This document shows, one piece after another, positions 1-5,485 of a DNA stretch of 5,502 nt; position 1 is the first letter of the stretch; every line of letters starts with the position of its first letter. The position numbers and the translations under genes are program-made. Below the pieces are notes generated by a model that saw nothing but the letters and a program-made list of their open reading frames with translations, was not told the DNA's origin and searched no databases. The DNA comes from DIGJ01 sp031553075 (GTDB lineage Bacteria > Bacillota > Clostridia > Lachnospirales > Lachnospiraceae): NCBI GenBank assembly GCA_031553075.1, contig JAVBLX010000051.1:1-5502 (forward strand), given 5' to 3'.

Positions 1-1
1 C

Positions 2-2371
2 AAAAATAAACTGGTAGTTCTCACGGGACTTTCCGGTTCGGGAAAGACTACCTTAGCGCTGGAGGTTATCTATCAGGAATGTCAGCGACAATACCTGGAG
101 GCCATTGGATATCAAGGAATTCACAAGCCAAACGTAGATTACATAAAGAACTTATCACCGGCGGTACGGATCACCCAGAACGAAGCAAATAAAAATCCTC
201 GTTCAACCGTGGGTACAGTGACTAATATTTATACGGAGCTGCGGATGATATACGAAAAACTAGGTGTGCGCACCTGTCCTAATTGTAAGGAAACCATATC
301 ATCTGCCGATTGTCGGGAAGAGACGGAAAAAAAAGACGGAGAATTCTTTGTTTATATGTATTGCAACCACTGCAATTTTAAAATGGACAAGCTAACCAGG
401 TCTTATTTTTCTCATAATACTAGGGAGGGGGCGTGCAAGACCTGTCAAGGTCTGGGAAAGGTTATGACCATTTCTCACCAAAAGGTTATCCGGGAAGACC
501 TTTCTTTGGAGGATGGAGCTGTGGCTTATTGGGGACAGGGATATAAGGAATATGAGATTTCTGCGCTTTATAATGCCTTTCGTCATTACCAGATTTTATT
601 TCAGGAGAACACCCCAGTTAGTCTGTTTGGTGACGCTCAAAAAGCTCTTCTTTATTATGGCGTGGAAAGCAGTCAGGTGAAAGAACTGTTTCCGGATATT
701 CAGCCACCCAAAACTGTGGTGGGAGGACGTTTTGAGGGCGTATTTACGGCGTTGTGGAGAAGACTTAGCGATAAAGGCGGAGAATCCAAAGAAGCAGATG
801 AATATTTTGAGGATGAAATCTGTCCAGAATGTAATGGAGAACGGTTAGGAGAACTAAGCCGTTTTGTGACAGTAGAAGGAATCAGACTTCCAGCGCTTAC
901 CCAGCTATCACTGGAAGAATTGTATGAGTGGCTTATCAGGCTGGACGGAACTCTCTCCAAGGAGCACAGGCAAATGGTAGAATCCTTTCTGCTGGACTTA
1001 AAGACCAAGATTCAAAGAATTATAAATGTGGGGCTGGGATATCTGTCTTTGGATCGGCAGACAATCACCTTGTCTGGTGGAGAAATGCAGAGAATCAAGC
1101 TGGCAGCGACCCTGGATTCGGATTTGACTGGAATTATCTACATCATGGATGAGCCGACGATAGGGCTTCACTCTAAGGATACAGAGGGTATGATTACAAT
1201 TTTAAAAAAGCTCCGTGATTTGGGGAATACAGTGCTAATCATTGAGCATGATACCGATGTGATGAAGGCGGCAGACTATATTATCGATATCGGTCCCGGC
1301 TCTGGAAAGCATGGGGGCCAAGTGATTGGAGCTGGAACCTTGGAAGACCTAAAAGAAAATCCTTCCTCTATAACGGGAAAATATTTAAAAAAGCCGGAAC
1401 AGGAGAAAGAAAACTTTCGCAAAGGAACGGGACAATATATAAAGGTAAAGCAGGCGACTCGGCACAATTTAAAACAGGTAGATGTTTCATTTCCTCTGGG
1501 GAGGCTGGTTGCGGTAACCGGTGTGTCTGGTTCCGGTAAATCTACTTTAGTTTTTGATGTTTTAGGTAAGGGAAATAATGTAGAAGGGCTGGAGGCCGTA
1601 AATCAGATTGTGACGATAGAACAATCCGCTATCACCAGGATGAAACGCTCCAATGTAGCAACTTATTCGGATGTCTATTCAGAGATTCGTAAAATCTTTG
1701 GTGGGCTGGAAGCATCCAAGAAAAAGGGGCTTACTGCTAAACACTTTTCCTTTAATACCAAAGGCGGACGCTGTGAAAATTGTGAAGGCTTAGGATATAT
1801 TACCAGCAATATGCTGTTTTTTGAAAATATTGATGTAATTTGCCCGGTTTGTGGAGGAAATCAGTTTAACCAAGAGGTTTTATCCGTTACTTATCAGGAC
1901 TTAAATATAAAAGAAATCCTAAAATTATCTGTAGAAGAAGCACTGACTGTTTTTGAACAGGAATCTAAAATTCAGAGAACATTAAAACTTTTGGAAGAGG
2001 TGGGGCTTAATTATCTGGAGTTAGGACAGACGCTTACAACGCTCTCAGGGGGAGAAGGACAGCGGCTGAAGCTGGCAAAAGAGTTGATTGGAAATAAGAG
2101 CAGGAACATACTATACCTTATGGACGAGCCAACTACAGGCCTGCACCCTCTGGATGTTGAGCATTTTCTAAGCCTGTTAAATCGTATGGTAGAACAAGGA
2201 AATACGGTAATTGTGGTAGAGCACAACCAACAGGTAATTTTGGCTGCTGATTGGGTCATCGACCTTGGACCAGAAGGTGGAAGAAATGGCGGAGAGATTG
2301 TTTTTGAGGGGACACCAGCAGAGCTTAAGGAAAATGGGAAATCAGTGACAGCAGAGTGCTTGCGGCGATAA
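2..2371 (+). CDS. UvrA-family tandem ABC ATPase (UvrA2/DrrC-type, lacks UvrB-binding domain), 5' partial
   Basis: The reading frame is open from base 2 to the TAA at 2369-2371, giving 789 visible residues. By comparison with E. coli UvrA roughly 20-25 N-terminal residues are missing, so the GTG at 209 is internal. Two ABC modules are complete. The first has Walker A GLSGSGKT (residues 9-16), signature LSGGEMQRIKLA (from 357) and Walker B ending IMDEPT. The second has GVSGSGKS (from 507), LSGGEGQRLKLA (from 681) and LMDEPT. CxxC zinc pairs lie at 92/95, 121/124, 145/148, 274/277, 591/594 and 614/617. In canonical UvrA about 130 residues, including the UvrB-binding domain, separate the first two cysteine pairs; here only 25 do. 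That defines the class II paralogues (Deinococcus UvrA2, Streptomyces DrrC), cytoplasmic DNA-binding ATPases linked to DNA-damage or intercalator tolerance. Pipelines often label such proteins uvrA. The family call is firm; the drug-tolerance role is inferred. Confidence 0.93.
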   Translation, partial: KNKLVVLTGLSGSGKTTLALEVIYQECQRQYLEAIGYQGIHKPNVDYIKNLSPAVRITQNEANKNPRSTVGTVTNIYTELRMIYEKLGVRTCPNCKETISSADCREETEKKDGEFFVYMYCNHCNFKMDKLTRSYFSHNTREGACKTCQGLGKVMTISHQKVIREDLSLEDGAVAYWGQGYKEYEISALYNAFRHYQILFQENTPVSLFGDAQKALLYYGVESSQVKELFPDIQPPKTVVGGRFEGVFTALWRRLSDKGGESKEADEYFEDEICPECNGERLGELSRFVTVEGIRLPALTQLSLEELYEWLIRLDGTLSKEHRQMVESFLLDLKTKIQRIINVGLGYLSLDRQTITLSGGEMQRIKLAATLDSDLTGIIYIMDEPTIGLHSKDTEGMITILKKLRDLGNTVLIIEHDTDVMKAADYIIDIGPGSGKHGGQVIGAGTLEDLKENPSSITGKYLKKPEQEKENFRKGTGQYIKVKQATRHNLKQVDVSFPLGRLVAVTGVSGSGKSTLVFDVLGKGNNVEGLEAVNQIVTIEQSAITRMKRSNVATYSDVYSEIRKIFGGLEASKKKGLTAKHFSFNTKGGRCENCEGLGYITSNMLFFENIDVICPVCGGNQFNQEVLSVTYQDLNIKEILKLSVEEALTVFEQESKIQRTLKLLEEVGLNYLELGQTLTTLSGGEGQRLKLAKELIGNKSRNILYLMDEPTTGLHPLDVEHFLSLLNRMVEQGNTVIVVEHNQQVILAADWVIDLGPEGGRNGGEIVFEGTPAELKENGKSVTAECLRR

Positions 2372-2404
2372 ATGAAATACAGATGTGCAGTGAAAATTCT
2401 TGTG

Positions 2405-2430
2405 AGGCCCTTTAAGGGCCTTTACTTGAT
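2405..2430 (+). terminator. Probable intrinsic terminator of the UvrA-like gene
   Basis: The arms AGGCCCT (2405-2411) and AGGGCCT (2415-2421) pair perfectly with a 3-base loop. They lie 33 bases after the UvrA-like stop codon and are followed by an interrupted T-rich tail (TTTACTTGATATTT). The stem is strong but the T-run is imperfect, so some read-through is possible. It separates the UvrA-like gene from the phosphotransferase gene downstream. Confidence 0.6.
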
Positions 2431-2461
2431 ATTTAGGACAAACATTAGGACTGAAACTTTT

Positions 2462-2545
2462 GGACAGAAATATTAGGACAGAAATATTAGGACAGAAACA
2501 TTAAGTCAGAAACATTAAGTCAGAAACATTAAGACAGAAACAGTA
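2462..2545. repeat. 14-bp tandem repeat, six units
   Basis: Six contiguous 14-bp units are visible: GGACAGAAATATTA twice, GGACAGAAACATTA once, AGTCAGAAACATTA twice and AGACAGAAACAGTA once. Identical units sit side by side, as expected from recent slippage duplication. Degenerate copies flank the array on the left (AGGACAAACATT at 2435, AGGACTGAAACTTTT at 2447) and right (GGACGGAAGA from 2546). No coding frame runs through it and there are no unique spacers. Confidence 0.9.
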
Positions 2546-2554
2546 GGACGGAAG

Positions 2555-2622
2555 ACTGAGACTGAGACATGATACTGAGACGTGCCTGAAATGTGTGACA
2601 CGAGACTGAGACATAATGAGAC
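2555..2622. repeat. Degenerate ACTGAG(AC) repeat patch
   Basis: Copies of ACTGAGAC start at 2561, 2574 and 2605, with a further ACTGAG at 2555 directly abutting the copy at 2561 and a variant AATGAGAC at 2614. The spacing is irregular. The patch follows directly on the 14-bp array, so the whole of 2435-2643 is low-complexity, purine-rich DNA without a credible gene. Confidence 0.6.
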
Positions 2623-2670
2623 GTAATTCGATGACAAAAAAAGTAAAATAGTGATAAAGAGATAACAATA

Positions 2671-2690
2671 TAGTATGTTATACTAAAAGT
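2671..2690 (+). promoter_or_regulatory. Extended -10 promoter within a palindrome, upstream of the phosphotransferase gene
   Basis: TATACT at 2679-2684 is preceded by TG one base upstream (2676-2677), making the extended -10 form TGTTATACT, which can work without a good -35; none is visible at 16-18 bp. The start site would fall near 2691. The -10 lies inside the perfect palindrome TAGTAT-GTT-ATACTA (2671-2685), which could be an operator for a dimeric repressor. The promoter is moderately supported; the operator is inference. Confidence 0.5.
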
Positions 2691-2697
2691 AGGCAGA

Positions 2698-2746
2698 ACC
2701 TTTGAATGCCATTGAAAGGCTTTCAAGGGTAGAAAATCCCTTTTTT
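2698..2746 (+). promoter_or_regulatory. Candidate transcription attenuator in the phosphotransferase leader
   Basis: Two folds compete. ACCTTTGAA (2698-2706) pairs with TTCAAGGGT (2722-2730), nine pairs with one G-T wobble. Alternatively AAGGG (2725-2729) pairs with CCCTT (2738-2742), followed at once by a T-run that together gives CCCTTTTTT. The second is a short terminator-like hairpin and the first would prevent it. A third small stem, TTGAAA-GGC-TTTCAA (2712-2726), also overlaps. The region lies between the predicted start site and the gene's ribosome site. The terminator stem is only 5 bp, so this is a hypothesis. Confidence 0.4.
2706..2732 (+). CDS. Possible 8-codon leader peptide MPLKGFQG
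   Basis: An ATG at 2706 opens a frame of eight codons ending in TAG at 2730-2732. It starts about 15 bases after the predicted transcription start, with a weak AGG 12 bases upstream. The frame covers the loop and 3' arm of the proposed antiterminator and the 5' arm of the proposed terminator, so ribosomes on it could decide the fold. A frame this short can arise by chance and no strong ribosome site supports it, so it is tentative. Confidence 0.25.
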   Translation: MPLKGFQG

Positions 2747-2788
2747 GTGGGACAAATCATCTTATTTTTGAATGGATTCATAATTTAT

Positions 2789-2794
2789 GGGAGG
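2789..2794 (+). promoter_or_regulatory. Ribosome binding site deciding the phosphotransferase start
   Basis: GGGAGG lies 5 bases before the ATG at 2800. The in-frame GTG at 2794 overlaps the last G of this site and cannot be served by it, so ATG 2800 is preferred. Confidence 0.8.
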
Positions 2795-2799
2795 TGCAT

Positions 2800-3783
2800 A
2801 TGGTAAGCAGAACGAAATATCAAATAGATCATGTAACTATAAAAAAAATATTTGGGGCGGCAGGAATCGGAGAAGTTACAGATATTCAGCCATTGGGAGC
2901 AGGGGAATACAATGCTGTTTTTTCTGCCAAAACAAGCGACAAAGAATATGCATTGAAGATTGCGCCATCCGCTAATATCCCTGTTATGACCTTAGAAAGC
3001 AATATGATGGCATCTGAGGTTCATTGGTATGAAGTAATGAAGGACCAATCCAATATTTCTGTACCAGAGATTTACTTTACCGATTTTAGTAAACGTATCA
3101 TTCCTACTAATTACTTTATTATGGAAAAGTTGTCTGGTCAGCCATTGGATAAAATAGAACTTTCTGCTGCCGAAAAAGAAGCTTCAACAGCAACAATGGC
3201 CAAAATGGTGGCCGAGATGCATAAAATTAAAAATAATCAGTTTGGTTATATTCAAAATAAATTGTATCCAGATTGGTATCAGGCGATTCATGCCATGGTA
3301 ACGGCGGTACTAAAAGATGGAGCAAGCAAGGGAAAACAATCAAAGCGAGGGCAACAGCTGCTAAGGTATATTGAACAGTATCAGTCTGTTTTGGTACAGG
3401 CAGAATGTTGCATGGTGAATTTTGATATATGGGCTCCGAATATTATTGCTAAACGGGAAGCAGACACGATTCACTATTCATGGATTGATCCAGAGCGAAG
3501 TTATTGGGGAGATCCCATTGTAGATTTTGTATGTCTGGAGTTTTTGACACCATTAGCAGAAAAGAAGGTTAGTCTTGCGGCTTATAATTCGGAAACCGAT
3601 CGTCCGATTCAAGTGACAAAAAATGAAACGATACGTTATGGAATTGCGTTGGGATATCTGGCTGTGATTATGGAGGTGGAGCGGTATTATCGCTATACCT
3701 GGCATCATTTTGGGTGGTGGAGAAACGTGATGGCATCAAAAATGCTTTTTAAACATGCATTTGAAATTTTGGAGAAAGTCTGA
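2800..3783 (+). CDS. Aminoglycoside phosphotransferase/choline kinase-fold family protein
   Basis: This is a 327-residue soluble protein of the APH/choline kinase fold, whose members transfer phosphate from ATP to small molecules such as aminoglycosides, macrolides, choline or sugars. Visible features in order: glycine-rich nucleotide loop LGAGEYNAVF (32-41), ATP-anchoring lysine in ALKIAP (K53), likely partner glutamate E73, hinge-like NYFIMEKLSGQPL, catalytic loop NFDIWAPN with D209 and N214, and metal-binding IDPERSYWGDP with D230. The usual HGD of the catalytic loop is NFD here, so the histidine is replaced by asparagine. The core catalytic Asp, Asn and metal Asp are kept, which argues for activity. 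The substrate cannot be predicted. Its own promoter lies at about 2679. The MATE gene follows after 133 bp with no clear terminator between, so co-transcription is possible. Confidence 0.82.
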   Translation: MVSRTKYQIDHVTIKKIFGAAGIGEVTDIQPLGAGEYNAVFSAKTSDKEYALKIAPSANIPVMTLESNMMASEVHWYEVMKDQSNISVPEIYFTDFSKRIIPTNYFIMEKLSGQPLDKIELSAAEKEASTATMAKMVAEMHKIKNNQFGYIQNKLYPDWYQAIHAMVTAVLKDGASKGKQSKRGQQLLRYIEQYQSVLVQAECCMVNFDIWAPNIIAKREADTIHYSWIDPERSYWGDPIVDFVCLEFLTPLAEKKVSLAAYNSETDRPIQVTKNETIRYGIALGYLAVIMEVERYYRYTWHHFGWWRNVMASKMLFKHAFEILEKV

Positions 3784-3840
3784 TTTATATTGATTTTTGT
3801 TATAAGTAAAACGGAACAGTGAAGAATGACTAATAAAAAT

Positions 3841-3900
3841 ATGACAAAAAAATATGACAAAAAAATGTGACAAAAAAATGTGACAAAAAAATGGACAAAT
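3841..3900. repeat. 13-bp tandem repeat upstream of the MATE gene
   Basis: Four contiguous units are visible: ATGACAAAAAAAT twice, then GTGACAAAAAAAT twice, followed by a partial GGACAAAT. The array ends just before the MATE ribosome site. A further near-exact unit (ATGACAAAAAAAG) occurs alone at 2631-2643, ahead of the phosphotransferase promoter. The A7 runs make the array prone to slippage. The TGACA cores resemble -35 boxes, but no -10 box sits at the right distance. Confidence 0.9.
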
Positions 3901-3904
3901 AAGT

Positions 3905-3912
3905 GGGGGTGG
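3905..3912 (+). promoter_or_regulatory. Ribosome binding site supporting a GTG start for the MATE gene
   Basis: GGGGGTGG matches the anti-Shine-Dalgarno complement GGAGGTG with one G-U wobble. The GGGGG core is 7 bases before the GTG at 3917, which is ideal spacing. The protein begins SKIPAEKLGTEPIGKLL from this start, a normal MATE N-terminus. Confidence 0.75.
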
Positions 3913-3916
3913 CTTC

Positions 3917-5248
3917 GTGAGTAAGATACCTGCAGAAAAATTAGGAACAGAACCGATTGGAAAGCTGTTGGTAAGCATATGTACTCAGACAACCCTTTCG
4001 GTTTTGTTATATAGTATTTATACGTTGACGGATACTTTTTTTATTGCCCGAGGAGTCAGTGCCTTTGCGGCCGGAGGGGTTTCTCTTGCCGTTCCCATTG
4101 TTATGGTTTTAGGAGCGGTCAGCACTACGGTAGGAACGGGCGGGGCTTCCGTCATATCCAGAGCATTGGGGAAACACGATTTAGATAAAGCGGCAAGAGT
4201 AGCCGCTAACGCCTTTTTACTCTTTTGGTTGACGGCTATTATGGTTACCATATTAGGTCTCATTTTTCTGGAGCCTTTGATGACTTTATTGGGAGCAGAT
4301 GCAATGCTGATGCCTCATGCCAAGGCCTACGCAAGAATTGTTTTAATTGGAGCAGTAACTTCAACTGGCTTTTCTGCAATTATTCGAGCGGAAGGAAACG
4401 CAAAGTTTTCTTTATACATATGGATATTTCCGGTGATTACGAATCTTATTCTGGATCCTGTATTTATTTTTGGATTTCATATGGGGGTTGCCGGTGCTGC
4501 AGTGGCAACCGTAATCGCTCAATCGGTGTCGGCAGGAATGAGTGTTTATTATTTTTTCTTTTCCAAGCATCATGCTTATACCATTAAGGCAGTTCATATG
4601 AAACTGGAAGGGGATTTAATAAAGGAAATTATCGCCGTTGGCTCCCCATCGCTGATATCCCAGGTGAGTGTCAGTGTATTTACCGTTTTTATCAATCGGA
4701 TGTTGGGCAACTTTGGTGGAGCAGAAGCAATTACGGCATTTGGTATTGTAAGCCGAATTACCGGCTTTCTTACGATGCCGCAGACTGGTATTGTGCAAGG
4801 AATGCAACCGATTATCGGTTACAATTATGCTGCCAATCAGCTTGAACGGGTAAAAAAGGCAGTAACCCTGTCTGTTTATGCCAATATTATATATGGTATT
4901 ATTATTCTACTGGTGTCGAAAATGCTTAAAAATCAGCTTGTCGGTATTTTTGTAAAAGAAGAAGCGGTCTTTAATGTAGGGATTGTTGTATTATCCATAA
5001 TTGGCTTGTCTTTCCCTTTTAAAGGAGTATCTACAATTGTTTCAGCCTATTTTCAAGCAGAAGGAAAACCAATGCTTGCCTTTGCATTGCCATTGATTGG
5101 AATTGTGTTTATACAATTTCCAATACTGGTGCTTTTAGCAAACCGATTTTCTTTAATCGGAATCTGGTACTCGTTCCTGATTTCCGAAGCACTTACCTGC
5201 TTCTTGTGTGGAATGGTGTTATGGCTGGATGTAAAGAAATACAAGTAA
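3917..5248 (+). CDS. MATE family efflux transporter
   Basis: A 443-residue integral membrane protein, normal length for a MATE transporter and hydrophobic throughout, compatible with 12 helices in two six-helix bundles. MATE proteins export cationic drugs, dyes or metabolites across the cytoplasmic membrane using a Na+ or H+ gradient. Recognisable family segments are TLTDTFFIARGV near the N-terminus, the loop RAEGNAK (157-163), NLILDPVFIFGF followed by GVAGAAVAT (from 176), and in the second half GMQPIIGYNYAAN (from 295), a strong MATE hallmark. The segment ALGKHDLDKA after helix 2 is also typical. It starts at GTG with a good ribosome site. It resembles the MepA/DinF-like clostridial group more than the longer NorM type, but that placement is impressionistic. 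The substrate is unknown. The gap from the upstream phosphotransferase is repeat-filled and has no clear promoter or terminator, so the two may share a transcript. Confidence 0.93.
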   Translation: MSKIPAEKLGTEPIGKLLVSICTQTTLSVLLYSIYTLTDTFFIARGVSAFAAGGVSLAVPIVMVLGAVSTTVGTGGASVISRALGKHDLDKAARVAANAFLLFWLTAIMVTILGLIFLEPLMTLLGADAMLMPHAKAYARIVLIGAVTSTGFSAIIRAEGNAKFSLYIWIFPVITNLILDPVFIFGFHMGVAGAAVATVIAQSVSAGMSVYYFFFSKHHAYTIKAVHMKLEGDLIKEIIAVGSPSLISQVSVSVFTVFINRMLGNFGGAEAITAFGIVSRITGFLTMPQTGIVQGMQPIIGYNYAANQLERVKKAVTLSVYANIIYGIIILLVSKMLKNQLVGIFVKEEAVFNVGIVVLSIIGLSFPFKGVSTIVSAYFQAEGKPMLAFALPLIGIVFIQFPILVLLANRFSLIGIWYSFLISEALTCFLCGMVLWLDVKKYK

Positions 5249-5412
5249 ACAAATGTAGTGATGTTGGAAGAAATTATCAAGAAGACACCTGCATGAACGA
5301 TATGTAATAAAAAATGATGAAATAAAAAAGATAGAAAGGTAGTGTCAAATGAGTTATGAAAACTAGTGTACCATCTTCTAAATAACTGGACCAATCGGTG
5401 AGGATGATTTTT
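5249..5412 (+). other. Intergenic region after the MATE gene
   Basis: A/T-rich DNA with no convincing gene, terminator for the MATE gene or confident promoter. Very short frames occur: MSYEN at 5349-5366 with AAGG 9 bases upstream, and MIFREYG at 5404-5427, which overlaps the next leader ATG in an ATGA. A weak stem can form between CATCTTC (5372-5378) and GAGGATG (5400-5406). The segment probably contains the promoter of the leader that follows. Confidence 0.4.
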
Positions 5413-5478
5413 CGAGAGTACGGATGAAAAAACGTAGGTGTAGCGGGCTACACTGAGGCTTTTTCATTCGTGCTCTCG
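5413..5478 (+). promoter_or_regulatory. Long leader stem-loop (anti-antiterminator) enclosing a leader ORF
   Basis: The arm CGAGAGTACGGATGAAAAA (5413-5431) pairs with TTTTTCATTCGTGCTCTCG (5460-5478) over 19 bp; the only irregularities are two G-U wobbles. Inside it a second stem, GTGTAG-CGGG-CTACAC (5438-5453), forms. The 5' arm contains the start codon and first codons of the leader ORF. The 3' arm holds CATTCG (5465-5470), which is also complementary to CGAATG (5493-5498) in the next hairpin. The two wobbles within an otherwise complete 19-bp stem suggest RNA-level selection rather than a DNA inverted repeat. Confidence 0.65.
5424..5456 (+). CDS. Candidate attenuator leader peptide MKKRRCSGLH
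   Basis: ATG at 5424 opens ten codons ending in TGA at 5454-5456. A GAGAG element ends 5 bases before the start. The frame lies wholly within the long leader stem: its first codons form the 5' arm, and its later codons (through CAC) span the inner hairpin, with the stop just after it. A ribosome held on codons 4-5 would cover the 5' arm and leave the 3' arm free. The charged run KKRR contains K-X-R and K-X-R overlapping '+X+' motifs, known from macrolide-arrested leader peptides such as ErmDL. I do not recognise the peptide itself; the role is inferred from position and fold. Confidence 0.45.
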   Translation: MKKRRCSGLH

Positions 5479-5485
5479 GGAAATC

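Noticed and set aside
209..211. GTG as start of the UvrA-like protein
   Set aside because: The frame is open upstream to the window edge and encodes the first Walker A and the following conserved UvrA segment, so this valine is internal.
700..1152. Overlapping open frames on both strands inside the UvrA-like gene
   Set aside because: They are shadows of the conserved coding frame, with no independent signals.
2462..2545. CRISPR array
   Set aside because: Units are 14 bp and directly adjacent, with no spacers and no cas genes.
2529..2726. Minus-strand 65-codon open frame in the repeat region
   Set aside because: It is an antisense reading of tandem repeats and leader, with low-complexity composition and no ribosome site or family resemblance.
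2794..2796. GTG as start codon of the phosphotransferase gene
   Set aside because: It overlaps the GGGAGG ribosome site; the ATG six bases later has proper spacing.
3705..3992. Minus-strand open frames across the 13-bp array
   Set aside because: The Phe/Ser/His-rich repeat protein is just the antisense of the A-rich repeat and runs into the real genes on both sides.
5261..5296. 11-codon frame MLEEIIKKTPA after the MATE gene
   Set aside because: There is no ribosome site and no link to the leader structures; it is likely chance.
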